Positions 1 through 10,441 of a DNA stretch of 64,000 bases are shown piece after piece. The notes beneath the pieces are model-generated. The model worked only from the letters and a program-made list of their open reading frames with translations. It was not told the origin of the DNA and did not search any database. Source of the stretch: Pseudomonas thermotolerans DSM 14292 (GTDB lineage: Bacteria; Pseudomonadota; Gammaproteobacteria; Pseudomonadales; Pseudomonadaceae); the NCBI RefSeq assembly GCF_000364625.1, contig NZ_KB822600.1, forward strand, positions 1 to 64,000, given 5' to 3'. Position numbers and translations under genes: made by a program. How positions within the stretch are numbered: position 1 is the stretch's first letter; each line of letters opens with the position of its first letter.

Positions 1-629
1 TCGGCTTCGGCATCCAGCTTGTAGCGCTTGATCAGCTGCTTGCCGATGTGGCCGCGGCAGCCTTCGGCGAACAGGGTGTACTTGGCGCGCAGCTCCATGC
101 CGGGGGTGTAGTAGCCCTCCTTGGGATTGCCCTCGCGGTCGACGCCGAGGTCGCCGGTGATGATCCCGCGGACGATGCCCTGCTCGTCGATCAACGCTTC
201 CTGGGCGGCGAAGCCGGGGTAGATCTCCACGCCCAGGGCCTCGGCCTGCTGGGCCAGCCAGCGGCACAGATTGCCCAGGGAGATGATGTAGTTGCCTTCG
301 TTGTGCATGGTCTTGGGCACGAAGGCGTTGGGGATCTTGGTGGCGGCCTGGGCGTTCTTCAGCAGATAGATGTCGTCGCGGGTGACCGGGGTGTTGAGCG
401 GGGCGCCGAGTTCCTGCCAGTTGGGGAACAGTTCGTTGAGCGCACGGGGCTCGAAGACTGCGCCGGAGAGGATGTGGGCGCCGACTTCGGAACCTTTCTC
501 GACGACGCAGACGCTGATTTCCTGGCCGGCCTCGGCGGCCTTCTGCTTCAGCCGACAGGCGGCGGACAGGCCGGACGGCCCGGCGCCGACGATGACGACG
601 TCGAATTCCATGAACTCACGGTCAGACAC
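1..629 (-). CDS. Electron transfer flavoprotein-ubiquinone oxidoreductase (5' part)
   Basis: Partial gene; its 3' end lies beyond the left edge. The enzyme passes electrons from reduced ETF to ubiquinone at the inner membrane, linking acyl-CoA and amino-acid dehydrogenases to respiration. The N-terminus shows the FAD dinucleotide-binding signature VVIVGAGPSGLSAA, followed by conserved family stretches (EKGSEVGAHILSGAVF, KTMHNEGNYI, TPGMELRAKYTLFAEGCRGH). I chose the GTG at 629 because AAGGGG sits 8 nt upstream; an in-frame ATG at 611 is the alternative. It is divergent from the small gene at 939. Identification is firm from the family's characteristic N-terminal 200 residues. Confidence 0.94.
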   Translation of the reverse strand, partial: MSDREFMEFDVVIVGAGPSGLSAACRLKQKAAEAGQEISVCVVEKGSEVGAHILSGAVFEPRALNELFPNWQELGAPLNTPVTRDDIYLLKNAQAATKIPNAFVPKTMHNEGNYIISLGNLCRWLAQQAEALGVEIYPGFAAQEALIDEQGIVRGIITGDLGVDREGNPKEGYYTPGMELRAKYTLFAEGCRGHIGKQLIKRYKLDAEA

Positions 630-938
630 GGTAATTTCCCCTTGATTGTTGATCCCGCGGTCTTCCTGAGCGGGTGACCGGGGTCGTTTTTGTGGTGACG
701 GCGCCTGGCGACCGATTCACTCGGCTGGCCAGGTGCTGGGTTTGCTTGCTGCGAGTGGTTTTCTACATTCTCCCGGATCGGCCCGCCGGCTTCCAGTCGA
801 AAGCGCTCTCTGACCGTGAGCGGATTGCACATTTCTGGGGCGAGAGTGCCGGTTTGGGGCCGGAATGCTGGGCAGACGGGGGGGACTCGGCTAATGTCGG
901 GAAATCGAGCGGATCAGATAGGAAGTACGAGGGAGACA
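630..938. other. Intergenic region between divergent genes
   Basis: This 309-bp gap separates the divergent ETF-QO gene and the small gene at 939. It must carry both promoters, but I see no -35/-10 pair that I would defend on either strand. Reading frames crossing it have poor codon bias. I see no RNA gene, repeat or convincing hairpin. Confidence 0.5.
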
Positions 939-1271
939 ATGGTCTACGTACAGCGCGACGACAAAGGTCGGCTGCTCAGGGTCGAGCATCAGCCCTTCGA
1001 GGGCATGAACGACACCCTGGCGGTGGAGAGCGAGGAGCTGCGCGACTGGCTGAAGGCCCGCGAGGAGGTGAAGGCCCGTCTGGACAGCCTGCGCAGTTCC
1101 GACCTGGAGCTGGTGCGGGTGCTCGAGGACGTGGTCAGCGTGCTGGTCGAACGCGGGGTGATCCGCTACACCGACCTGCCCGAGGCGGCGCGGGTCAAGC
1201 TCGACCAGCGCGCCGTGGCACGCGCTGAGATCGAGGGGTTGAGCAGCCTGCTCGGCGAAGATCCGGAGTAG
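939..1271 (+). CDS. Conserved hypothetical protein, 110 aa (often mislabelled tryptophan synthase beta)
   Basis: A 110-residue acidic, helix-rich cytoplasmic protein beginning MVYVQRDDKGRLLRVE. Pseudomonads carry similar proteins next to ETF-QO; from memory these are often annotated 'tryptophan synthase subunit beta', but nothing here resembles TrpB: no PLP lysine motif and a quarter of its length. The middle (SSDLELVRVLEDVVSVLVERGVI) looks like a helical pair. The ATG at 939 follows GAGGGAG closely. A longer frame from 816 has no ribosome-binding site and would lengthen the protein atypically. Function unknown. Confidence 0.8.
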   Translation: MVYVQRDDKGRLLRVEHQPFEGMNDTLAVESEELRDWLKAREEVKARLDSLRSSDLELVRVLEDVVSVLVERGVIRYTDLPEAARVKLDQRAVARAEIEGLSSLLGEDPE

Positions 1272-1400
1272 TGGCCCTTGCGCCTCCGCGGCTGACGGCG
1301 ATCCTCCTCCCCTGGACGGCCTTCCTTACTGCCAAAGAAGGATTGTCCTTCCGCCACCTGCCGGGAAAGCTGGGGCAAACCCGTTGTCTCGGTGGCCGCC

Positions 1401-3830
1401 ATGGCTGCTCGTTGCTTTTGCCCCTCGCAGTCCCTCGTCCTGGGCGGTGGCCTGTGCACGACCCTCGTCCACACGCCGGACGACAGCCATGCCGCAGTCC
1501 TGCTGCGGGTGGCGGCCGGCAGCCATGACGAGCCGCGGGCCTTTCCCGGCCTCGCCCATTTCCTCGAACATCTGCTGTTCCTGGGCGGCCGCCGCTTCGT
1601 CGGCGAGCAGCGCCTGATGCCCTTCGTGCAGGCCTGTGGTGGGCGTCTCAACGCCAGCACCGGGGCACGTAGCACCGAATTCTTCTTCGAACTGCCGGCG
1701 GCGCGTCTCGCCGAGGGGCTGGCGCGTCTGCAGGACATGCTGCTCCACCCCGCCCTAGAGGAGTCCATTCAACTGCGCGAGCGCGAGGTGCTGGAGGCCG
1801 AGTTCCGCGCCCGCGCCGCGGACCTGGACACCCTGGCCGAGGCGGCGTTGGCCTGGGCGGTGGCGGACGGCCATCCGCTGCGGGATTTCCACGCTGGCAA
1901 CCGGGCCAGCCTGGCGGTGGAGCAGGCTGCCTTTCGCCATGCCCTGGCGGCCTTTCACCAGCGCCATTACCGCCGCGGCGCCTGCTCGCTGGTGTTGCTC
2001 GGCCCGCAGCCGCTGGCGGAGCTACAGTCGCTGGCCGCTCAGCTGGCCCGCAGTCTGCCGGCCGGCGCGCCGCCGCCACGCGGGGCACCGCCGGAGCTAC
2101 TGCCGCTACGCAGCACGAGTCTGGCCATGCATCTCGCTGCCGGCCTGCCGCGGCTCTGGCTGGGCTTCGTGCTGGACGGCCAGGCGCACCTGGAGCCGGC
2201 CGTGGGCCTGCTCGACTGGCTGCTCGGCGACGAGTCCCCCGGCAGCCTGCTGGCACGGCTCGGCGAGCTGGGGCTGGTGGACGGGCTGCGCCTGCGCCTG
2301 CCCTACCAGCACGCCGGGCAGGGGCTGCTGGTGCTGGACTTCAGCCTGGTCGACGCCGGCGCGGAAACCCGGGCGCTGGTGGAAGCGGCGCTGTTCGACT
2401 GGCTGGGCTGGTTGCTCGGCACGGCGGACTGGAACGTCCTGCTTGCCGATTACGTCGCACATCTGCGGCGCCACCTGGCCGGGCTGGCGCCGCTGGAGCG
2501 GGCGCGCGAGTGGCCGCGGGCCCGGGGACCAGAGGTCGAGGCGGTGCGTGCGCTGCTTGCCCAGCTGCAGCCGCAGCGGCTGATCCGTCTGTGTGGCGCC
2601 GAGGAACTGCGCGGCGCGCCGCGGCTGGCAGCCGGCTTCACGGTGGAGCTGGCCGAGGAGAGCGCGCAGCCGCTCCCTTCGCGCAGACCCGACTGGCGCT
2701 TCGGCGTGACGGCCAGGGCAGGGCAGCCGCTTCTCCCTCCGGCAGGGGCCGCCGTCGAGCTGCCCCGGCTGTCGGGGCCGGAAGAATACGGCGCGCTGTT
2801 TCTGCGCTGGCGACCGGCCGATCGTGCCCCTTTCCCGGCGCTGCAGTGGCTACTGCGACCGCTGGCCGGCCTGGCCCGCAAGCAGGAGGTGGAGCTGCGC
2901 TTCGCGCGGCTGGGCGGGGACTGGCAGCTGAGCCTGCAGGGCGCCGGCGCGCCCTTGCCGGCGCTGCTGGGCGAGGTCATCGCGGCGCTGCGCGAGCCAT
3001 CCGCCGAGGTCTGTGCCCAAGGCCGGCGCCTGGCCCAGGCGGAGCTGCGCCGCCAGGCCGCCGAGTTGCCGATCCGCCGCCTGCTAGGCCTGCTGCCGGA
3101 ATATCTGGCCATGGGCGAACTACCGAGCGAGCCGGCGGAAGCGGTCAGCCCCGAGCGCATTCGTGCCGGTTGGGCGGAGTCGCACTGGGATGGGCTGCTG
3201 CTCGGCCTGGGCGCGGAGCAGCGTGTGGAGGTCGGCCAGTGGCTGTCCGCGCTACCCGGCACGCCCTGTCCCGATGGCCTGCCGCTGCCAGCGTTGGCCG
3301 AAGGCCGCTACCGTCGGGATCTGCCGATGGGCGGCGAGCAGGCCGTGCTGCTGTTCCTGCCTCTGGCGGATCGCAGTGCCCGTGGTGAGGCTGCCGCGCG
3401 GCTGCTTGCCCGCTGCCTCGAGGAACCTTTCTACCGCCGCCTGCGCAGCGAGCTGCAGCTCGGCTACGCGGTGTTCTCCGGCTTCCGTCAGGTGGCCGGC
3501 TGGCCGGGACTGCTGTTCGCCGTGCAGTCACCCTGGGCCTCGCTGGAGCAACTGGTTGGGCATATCGAGACCTTTCTGCACGAGGTCAGGCTGCCGCAAG
3601 GGGAAGCCCTGGAGGCCCTGCGCCAGGCCCTGCCGGCCGCGCTGGAGGTTCCCGCGCGCCTTGCCGAACGCGCCGCCCAGGCCTGGCAGCTGCACCTGGC
3701 CGGACGTCCATTGGACTGGCCGGAGCGACTGCGCGCCGCCCTGGCCGAGCTGCGCCACGCCGACCTGCGCGCCGTCCATCAGGCTCTGCTGAGCCAAGCC
3801 GGCGGCCGCTGGCTGCTGACCGCCGTCTGA
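1401..3830 (+). CDS. pqqF: PqqF-like M16 family zinc metallopeptidase
   Basis: A pitrilysin/insulinase-family protease of about 809 residues. The inverted zinc motif HFLEH lies at residues 53-57, with the third ligand glutamate at 134, so the HxxEH-X76-E spacing is intact. Two M16-type halves are visible, the second without the zinc motif, as in the family. The N-terminal region (AAGSHDEP..PGLAHFLEH) matches Pseudomonas PqqF, which helps process the PqqA precursor peptide. No pqqABCDE genes are nearby, so the gene is orphaned here. The start is uncertain: ATG 1401 or in-frame GTG 1392, neither with a strong ribosome-binding site. A generic M16 peptidase remains possible. Confidence 0.8.
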   Translation: MAARCFCPSQSLVLGGGLCTTLVHTPDDSHAAVLLRVAAGSHDEPRAFPGLAHFLEHLLFLGGRRFVGEQRLMPFVQACGGRLNASTGARSTEFFFELPAARLAEGLARLQDMLLHPALEESIQLREREVLEAEFRARAADLDTLAEAALAWAVADGHPLRDFHAGNRASLAVEQAAFRHALAAFHQRHYRRGACSLVLLGPQPLAELQSLAAQLARSLPAGAPPPRGAPPELLPLRSTSLAMHLAAGLPRLWLGFVLDGQAHLEPAVGLLDWLLGDESPGSLLARLGELGLVDGLRLRLPYQHAGQGLLVLDFSLVDAGAETRALVEAALFDWLGWLLGTADWNVLLADYVAHLRRHLAGLAPLERAREWPRARGPEVEAVRALLAQLQPQRLIRLCGAEELRGAPRLAAGFTVELAEESAQPLPSRRPDWRFGVTARAGQPLLPPAGAAVELPRLSGPEEYGALFLRWRPADRAPFPALQWLLRPLAGLARKQEVELRFARLGGDWQLSLQGAGAPLPALLGEVIAALREPSAEVCAQGRRLAQAELRRQAAELPIRRLLGLLPEYLAMGELPSEPAEAVSPERIRAGWAESHWDGLLLGLGAEQRVEVGQWLSALPGTPCPDGLPLPALAEGRYRRDLPMGGEQAVLLFLPLADRSARGEAAARLLARCLEEPFYRRLRSELQLGYAVFSGFRQVAGWPGLLFAVQSPWASLEQLVGHIETFLHEVRLPQGEALEALRQALPAALEVPARLAERAAQAWQLHLAGRPLDWPERLRAALAELRHADLRAVHQALLSQAGGRWLLTAV

Positions 3831-4083
3831 GCCCCGTAACCTCCCGGAATCCCCCTGGACGGCAACCCGGTGCCGCCCAGGGCCTCCCTGTGGACGAGTC
3901 CCTACGACTTAAGCCTTGCTCCATCCGGGTACGGGCGTCTTACGCCTCTCAGCGCGGCCCTGCGCTACGCGGCGAAAGCACTAGCCGAGTGCTGCCATGG
4001 CAGCGTATGGCCGCCTGGAGGGCGTTTCGATAATCGCCTCCGTCACGACTCACACGTCAGTCGTCCCACCCGCGGAGAGCGTC

Positions 4084-5262
4084 ATGAACAAGAACAAGAC
4101 AGCCAGCCCCCGAATGCTTCCCCTTGCCCTGGCTTCGGCCGTCGCCCTGGCATTCGCCCAGTCGGCCAGCGCCGAGATCGTGCTGTACGACCAGGATGGC
4201 ACCACCTTTGCCACCGACGGCTACATCAACGCCTTCTATGTCAACAGCGATATCGACCGCCCGGGCGAGCAGTTCGACCGCACCCAGTCGCGGGTGAAGA
4301 TGGGCTTTCTGCCTAACTGGATCGGCTTCAACATGAGCAAGCAAGTGGGCGACCTCAAGCTCGGTGCGCGCTCGTCCTTCTGGGTCACCATCAACGACAG
4401 CGAGACCAACGGTACCGACACTGCCATCGACGTCCGCCAGTTCTACGGCACCATCGCCGGCGACTGGGGCGAGGTGCTGATCGGTAAGGACTTCGGCCTG
4501 TTCGCCCGCTCCAACATCCTCCTCGACGAGCTGCTCGGCGGCTACGGCCAGGTCAGCGACACCCTGGGCCTGGTGGACGGCGGCGGGGTGTCCTTCGGCA
4601 ACATCGGCAGCGGCTACCCCTATCCGTTCCCCACCTCGCAGATCACCTACCGCACCCCGGTGGTCAATGGCTTCCGCCTCGCGGCCGGCATCATGGACCC
4701 GGTGGACACCAACGACGACAGCCCGGCCGGCAAGGCCTACCAGGAAGAGCCGCGCTTCGAGGCCGAGCTGACCTACCAGTTCGACCTGGGCGGTGCGCAG
4801 ATCTACACCTGGCTGAACGGCGCCTACCAGTCCTCGGAGAACACCGACAACAGCGTCGACACCGTCAAGTCCAAGGGCCTTGGCTACGGCGTGCAGGCCA
4901 AGATCAGCGACCTGACCCTGGTGGCCTCGGGCTTCACCGCCGAGGGCATCAACCCGTTCTTCACCAACAACCTCGGCGAGGCCTCGCTGCGCGAGATGGA
5001 CAGCGACGGCTACCTGTTCCAGGGCGCCTACCGCTTCGGCAAGAACCGCATCGCGCTGTCCTACGGCAAGACCCGCGACGATGGCAACGGCCTGGGCGTG
5101 AAGGCCGACTTCGAGACCCGCGCCATCGCCTACACCCGGGACATCAACGACCACCTGCGGCTGATCGCCGAATACAACCAGTTCGAAATCGACGGCCGGG
5201 ATGGCAGCGGCAGTCTGGAGGACACCGACACCCTGGCGCTGGGCGTCTCCCTCAGCTGGTAA
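4084..5262 (+). CDS. Outer-membrane porin (Gram-negative general porin family)
   Basis: A 392-residue beta-barrel porin. The N-terminus is a classical Sec signal peptide: basic start, hydrophobic core LPLALASAVALAFA, cleavage predicted after ASA at residue 30. The rest alternates short amphipathic strands with Gly/Asp-rich turns. It ends in an aromatic residue (LGVSLSW), the C-terminal signal read by the Bam machinery. ATG 4084 is preceded by GGAGAG at proper spacing; an upstream in-frame start at 3997 would bury the signal peptide. A strong terminator follows. Solute specificity cannot be read from the sequence; the orphan pqqF upstream may be coincidental. Confidence 0.9.
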   Translation: MNKNKTASPRMLPLALASAVALAFAQSASAEIVLYDQDGTTFATDGYINAFYVNSDIDRPGEQFDRTQSRVKMGFLPNWIGFNMSKQVGDLKLGARSSFWVTINDSETNGTDTAIDVRQFYGTIAGDWGEVLIGKDFGLFARSNILLDELLGGYGQVSDTLGLVDGGGVSFGNIGSGYPYPFPTSQITYRTPVVNGFRLAAGIMDPVDTNDDSPAGKAYQEEPRFEAELTYQFDLGGAQIYTWLNGAYQSSENTDNSVDTVKSKGLGYGVQAKISDLTLVASGFTAEGINPFFTNNLGEASLREMDSDGYLFQGAYRFGKNRIALSYGKTRDDGNGLGVKADFETRAIAYTRDINDHLRLIAEYNQFEIDGRDGSGSLEDTDTLALGVSLSW

Positions 5263-5280
5263 GTGTGACTGCTCCGTTTT

Positions 5281-5313
5281 GGCGGGGGCCGGCGACGGCG
5301 TCCCGCCTTTTTT
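5281..5313 (+). terminator. Rho-independent terminator of the porin gene
   Basis: GGCGGG at 5281-5286 pairs with CCCGCC at 5302-5307. An inner GCCG/CGGC stem lies between them, and six T residues (5308-5313) follow. It begins 18 bp after the porin stop codon. Confidence 0.85.
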
Positions 5314-5387
5314 GCGTGTGCGGTCGGCCGCTACCCAAGCCGGCGGCGAGCGTTTAGGCTGCGCGCGAAGGTGGCGGAGGAACGGGC

Positions 5388-6116
5388 ATGGGGCTGATAC
5401 GGGAACTGGCGGTGGAAGCAGGACTGGACGCCGAGCGTGAACTGCTCGCCCGGGTGCAGCGCGGCGAGGGTGATTGCGGCCTGCTGCTCTGGCGGCCCCG
5501 CGCGGCGGCGCTGGTGATGCCGCGCAAGTTCGAGCGCCTGCCCGGCTTCGCCGCGGCCTGTGCGCTGTGCGAGGCACGCGGCTGGCCGGTGGCGCTACGC
5601 GATAGCGGCGGCGAGCCGGTGCCTCAGTCGCCGGCGGTGCTCAACGTCGCCCTGGTCTACGCGGTGCCGCCCGGGGAGAAGGAGGTGACCCGTCTGGAGA
5701 CCGCCTACCTGCGCCTGTGCCAGCCGTTCTCCGCCTGGCTCGCCGCCCAGGGGCTGGCGCCCGGGCTCGGTGAGGTGGCCGGGGCCTTCTGCGACGGCCG
5801 CTACAACATCACCCTGCGGGAGCGCAAACTGGCCGGCACCGCCCAGCGCTGGCGGCGCCGGCTGGTCGACGGGCGCAACCTGGTGTTGGCCCATGCCGCG
5901 GTGCTGATGGACAACCAGCGCGCCACCATGGTCGAGCTGGTCAACGCCTTCTATGCCGCCTGCGGCCTGGACGACCGCTGCCGCGCCACCAGCCACATCG
6001 CCCTGGCCGAATGCCTGGCCGAGCCCTGGCGGCGTGTCGGGGAGCTTCCCGGCCACTACCGCCGGGCCTTGGCCGCCGCCGGGCTGGCGCTGCCGGTGCT
6101 GGCGGGGGAGGCCTGA
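5388..6116 (+). CDS. Lipoate-protein ligase family protein
   Basis: A 242-residue member of the LplA/LipB/biotin-ligase fold, which attaches lipoyl or octanoyl groups to a lysine of carrier domains. Family features are the asparagine-centred stretch VLNVALVYAVPP, the FCDGRYNITL segment, and the lysine-containing motif RKLAGTAQRWRR around residues 145-156. ATG 5388 has GGAGG 7 nt upstream. It ends 1 bp before the stop of the convergent cysZ. The 2-oxoacid dehydrogenase E2 at 19364 is a possible substrate, but that link is only inferred. Catalytic competence versus a scavenging or transferase role is undetermined. Confidence 0.82.
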   Translation: MGLIRELAVEAGLDAERELLARVQRGEGDCGLLLWRPRAAALVMPRKFERLPGFAAACALCEARGWPVALRDSGGEPVPQSPAVLNVALVYAVPPGEKEVTRLETAYLRLCQPFSAWLAAQGLAPGLGEVAGAFCDGRYNITLRERKLAGTAQRWRRRLVDGRNLVLAHAAVLMDNQRATMVELVNAFYAACGLDDRCRATSHIALAECLAEPWRRVGELPGHYRRALAAAGLALPVLAGEA

Positions 6117-6117
6117 C

Positions 6118-6867
6118 TCAAGCCCGGCGCAGTGCCTGCTCGCCGCCCTCGCGGACCCAGAACAGGGTCGCCCCGGCCACCGCCGCAGGCATCGCCAGCA
6201 GGTTGAGCAGCGGCACCAGCAGGGCCAGGTAGGTGATGCCGCCGAAGCCCAGGCAGGCCCAGCGCCGCTCGCGCAGCCAGGCGAGCATCTCGTTCCAGCC
6301 CAGCTTGTTGTTGTCCGCCGGGTAGTCGATGTACTGCACGGCCATCATCCACACCCCGAACAGCAGCCACAGCGGTGTGGCGATCAGGTTCAGGCCGGGG
6401 ATTAGCGAGAGGACGAACAGAGCCAGGGCGCGGGGCGCGAAGTAGAGCAGCTTGCGCAGCTCGCGGCCGATGGTGCGCGGCACCATGGCGAACAGCTCGG
6501 CCCAGCTGAAGGGCGGGAAGTTGTCCTCGCCGCGCACCACCACTTCCACCTTCTCGGCGAGGAAACCGTTGAAGGGCGCGGCGATGATGTTGGCGAGCAT
6601 GGTGAAGGTGAAGAACACCATCAGCAGCACCAGCACCACGAACAGCGGCCAGAGGATGTAGTTCAGGAAGCCCAGCCAGTCCGGCAGGGTCGGGATCAGC
6701 TGATCGACCCAGCCGCCGAAGCTGCGCACGGCGAGGCCAATCAGCGCGGCGAACAGCAGCACGTTGACGGTCAGTGGCAGCAGGACGAACAGCCGCAGGC
6801 CGGGACTCAGCACCAGTTTCAGGCCTTCGCGCAGGTATTGCGGGCCGGACAGCACCGGGGTGGACAT
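6118..6867 (-). CDS. cysZ: Sulfate transporter CysZ
   Basis: A 249-residue polytopic inner-membrane protein that brings sulfate into the cell for cysteine biosynthesis. It begins [16 protein letters not shown], typical of CysZ, and has hydrophobic helices near residues 25-50 and 70-95, a conserved hairpin around [15 protein letters not shown], and more helices towards the C-terminus. ATG 6867 is preceded by GGAGATGCC, so I prefer it to the longer frame reaching 7044. The partner genes cysD-cysNC lie at 50317-53145. Expression is probably sulfur-responsive in keeping with the family, but I see no defined CysB site. Confidence 0.93.
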   Translation of the reverse strand: MSTPVLSGPQYLREGLKLVLSPGLRLFVLLPLTVNVLLFAALIGLAVRSFGGWVDQLIPTLPDWLGFLNYILWPLFVVLVLLMVFFTFTMLANIIAAPFNGFLAEKVEVVVRGEDNFPPFSWAELFAMVPRTIGRELRKLLYFAPRALALFVLSLIPGLNLIATPLWLLFGVWMMAVQYIDYPADNNKLGWNEMLAWLRERRWACLGFGGITYLALLVPLLNLLAMPAAVAGATLFWVREGGEQALRRA

Positions 6868-7005
6868 GGCATCTCCTTGCGTGTCGGGAACGCGCCGACC
6901 ATACCGGTTTTCGCCCGCCGGAGTAAGCGTCGGGGCGGGTTCATAGGCAGCGTCTATGGACGACATGGGAAATCGAAACTTCCTGCCGGGCAGGCGGCTG
7001 CGTAG

Positions 7006-8067
<1,062 letters not shown>

Positions 8068-8099
8068 CCCCGCGCTGGCGCCGTCCCTGGCGTCTCCCG

Positions 8100-8119
8100 G
8101 CCGGGCGTATCCGCCCGGC
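8100..8119. terminator. Hairpin between convergent trxB and hopJ-family genes
   Basis: GCCGGGCG (8100-8107) and CGCCCGGC (8112-8119) form a perfect 8-bp stem with a TATC loop. There is no T-tract on either strand, so it may slow polymerase or protect 3' ends rather than act as a classical terminator. Confidence 0.45.
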
Positions 8120-8139
8120 GTCCGGGGCTTCCTTGTCGC

Positions 8140-8477
8140 TCAGCCCTTGCGGCTCAGCGGCAGGCGCTCGAAATGCACGCCGCCGAGGCCGTTGGCCATC
8201 AGCGCGCGGATGTTGCCGTGGTCGTTGCCGTCTGGAGTGGCCAGCACGCTGCGGTAGTGCTCGCCGAAGGCACGCAGGGTTTCCTCCAGGCTCAGCCCCT
8301 CCAGCAGGGCGAGGCCGAGGGTCTTGCAGGAGCCTTCGTTCTGGCCGGCCTCATTGCGCTGCGTGCCGTTGGTGAAGGCACTGGGCTGGTAGTCGTAGTG
8401 CTCGGCAATGAAGGCCAGGGTGTCGGCGAACTGGTGCTGGTCGCTGTGCAGGCTGGCGCGGAAGTCGTTCAGATCGC

Positions 8478-8481
<4 letters not shown>
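8140..8481 (-). CDS. HopJ family protein, 113 aa
   Basis: A small acidic protein matching the HopJ domain family: MSDLNDFRASL near the start, FIAEHYDYQPSAFTNG, and the core segments NEAGQNEGSCKTLGLALLEGL and TPDGNDHGNIRALM. The family was named after a Pseudomonas syringae type III effector candidate, but members are widespread in non-pathogens and no secretion genes occur here, so a housekeeping role is more likely. Its ATG overlaps the stop of the upstream DUF1244 gene (ATGA at 8478-8481), indicating translational coupling. Biochemical function unknown. Confidence 0.85.
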
Positions 8482-8768
<287 letters not shown>

Positions 8769-8955
8769 GACAATGCACTCCGTAGAACAGGATCGGTTGC
8801 AGGGATGAATGCCGTGCCGGCACCGCGCTCGCGGAGTCCGCGGCGTTCCTCGGAAAGTCGGTCGTCGCTCGGCGGGGAGAGTTTGTCGCGCTCCGCGCCC
8901 GTAGGGAAGCCGGCAAGCGGGTTGGAAAACGCCATCGCTGTGCCTCGCCCGTCGC

Positions 8956-9639
8956 TCAGTTGCCGCGCAGGTGGCGTCCGCCGTTGACCACGATGTTGCT
9001 GCCGGTGCTGTAGTTGGACTCCAGCAGGTAGAACACCGCCTGGATCAGCGGCTCGGCGCCCGGCTCGTACTGCAGCACCGCCTTGCCCAGGGCCTTCCGC
9101 TGGTAGTCCGGGGTGCTGTCCTCCTTGAAGATCAGCAGGCCGGGGGACACGGCGTTGACGTGCACCGCGGGGCCATACAGCGAGGCGAACGACAGCGTCA
9201 TGTTCTGCAGCGCGGCCTTGGTGGCGGCGTAGGCGATGTGGCTCTTGCTGCCACGCGAGGAACTGTCGTCGCAGATGTGGATGATGTCCGCGCGGTCCGC
9301 GCGGCGGAGAAGCTCGCCGAGTTCCAGGTTGAGGTGGTAGGGCGCCTCCACGTGGATGCGGAACATGGTCTCCAGGTTGTCCAGTCCGTCGTCCAGCCAC
9401 AGCGAGGCGTTGTGGATGATGCCGCGTAGCGAGGCGTAGCGTTCGCGTACGAAGGCGAGCAGCGCCTCGCGCTGTTCGCGGCTGCGCAGATCGGCCTGGA
9501 AGTGGGCGATGCGCGGGTGCTGGCTGGTCGCCGGCGAGCGGTTGACGGCGAGGATGTCGAAACCTGCCTCGGCCAGGCGCTCGGCGAGCTGCTGGCCGAC
9601 GCGCTTGTTGGTGCCGGTGATCAAGATGGGACTGGTCAT
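8956..9639 (-). CDS. folM: Dihydromonapterin reductase FolM (short-chain dehydrogenase)
   Basis: A 227-residue SDR protein. The nucleotide-binding motif is TGTNKRVG at residues 8-15, with NAS at about 77-79 and the catalytic YxxxK as Y137/K141. The TGTNKR variant, rather than TGxxxGxG, together with the short length points to FolM, which reduces dihydromonapterin and dihydrofolate to tetrahydro forms. ATG 9639 gives the standard N-terminus MTSPILITG. It is followed on the same strand by DUF1244 and hopJ-family genes after 187 bp. FolE/FolX partners are not in the window. Confidence 0.88.
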   Translation of the reverse strand: MTSPILITGTNKRVGQQLAERLAEAGFDILAVNRSPATSQHPRIAHFQADLRSREQREALLAFVRERYASLRGIIHNASLWLDDGLDNLETMFRIHVEAPYHLNLELGELLRRADRADIIHICDDSSSRGSKSHIAYAATKAALQNMTLSFASLYGPAVHVNAVSPGLLIFKEDSTPDYQRKALGKAVLQYEPGAEPLIQAVFYLLESNYSTGSNIVVNGGRHLRGN

Positions 9640-9829
9640 ACGGGCTCGATCCGTTGCGAAAACTCTGCCCGTGCGGGCTCGGCCGGGGAGTTGCGGGCTG
9701 GGGCGCGGGCGCCAAGCCTTATGCCCGGCGCGGCCTGGCGGCGTCAAGCCCGACCTGTGCACGGGGTCAACGTTACCCTAGTCTGTCACGGGGCAAAAGC
9801 CGGAGGAGCGGGCGCGGCGGGGCGGGGAG

Positions 9830-10441
9830 TCAGTTGGCGGCCTGGCTGTGCCGCAGGCGCTGGAGCTGGTCGAGCAGGTAGGCGCGCAGGCGCTCGATGC
9901 TGCGGCTCTTGCGCAGGGTCTGGCGGTAGGCGTAGAGCCCTTCGCTGGTCTTGCGGACCAGGTTGCCGGTCAGTTCCAGCGGCTGCTGGCCGTCCACGGG
10001 AAGCCAGAGCGCCAGGTGCTCGGGTGCTTGCTTGTGCCCGCGCAGTTCGACCAGCAGGCCGCTCTGCGACAGTTCGTGCAGCCACATGGAGGTGGACTTG
10101 CCGACGGTGTCGATGAGGTTGACCGGCGGCTCGAAGTGCAGTCGCCAGGGCCGGTCGGCGACGTGCTGCTCGTCGATGGTCGGGGCGCTCAGCTGCAGGT
10201 GCAGGCCCTCGTGCTCGTCCGTCACCACGCGCACCGGGAAGGTGATGCGCTGGTTGTCGATGTGCGCCTCGATGGTCAGTTGCTCCTCGCTGGCCAGTTG
10301 GGTGAGCAGCTTCTTGGTGCGGTCGCCGCCTTCCAGGATGAGCAGTTGCGACCTGGTCGTCGGGACTTGCGGGGCATCTTGCAGACTGCGGATGAAGTCC
10401 AGCTCCTCCTGCGTCAGTATTGAAACCGTGTCGTCTTGCAT
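9830..10441 (-). CDS. PilZ-domain-like protein, 203 aa (degenerate motif)
   Basis: A cytoplasmic two-domain protein organised like flagellar brake proteins: an N-terminal beta-rich part (residues about 30-100) and a C-terminal PilZ-like part (about 105-200). The PilZ ligand motif RxxxR...(D/N)xSxxG is only approximated, by RPWR and then ELSQSG. The arginine spacing is one short, and the acidic position is Glu rather than Asp/Asn. Cyclic-di-GMP binding is therefore uncertain. It is divergent from the flavodoxin gene at 10736. A GGDEF protein at 24422 is the only other c-di-GMP-related gene seen. Confidence 0.72.
   Translation of the reverse strand: MQDDTVSILTQEELDFIRSLQDAPQVPTTRSQLLILEGGDRTKKLLTQLASEEQLTIEAHIDNQRITFPVRVVTDEHEGLHLQLSAPTIDEQHVADRPWRLHFEPPVNLIDTVGKSTSMWLHELSQSGLLVELRGHKQAPEHLALWLPVDGQQPLELTGNLVRKTSEGLYAYRQTLRKSRSIERLRAYLLDQLQRLRHSQAAN

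Noticed and set aside
939..1271. Tryptophan synthase beta subunit label used for similar genes
   Set aside because: The protein is only 110 residues and has no PLP-binding or TrpB motif.
4057..5577. 506-codon minus-strand frame opposite the porin
   Set aside because: The plus-strand porin has a signal peptide, barrel pattern and terminator; the antisense frame shows only biased composition.
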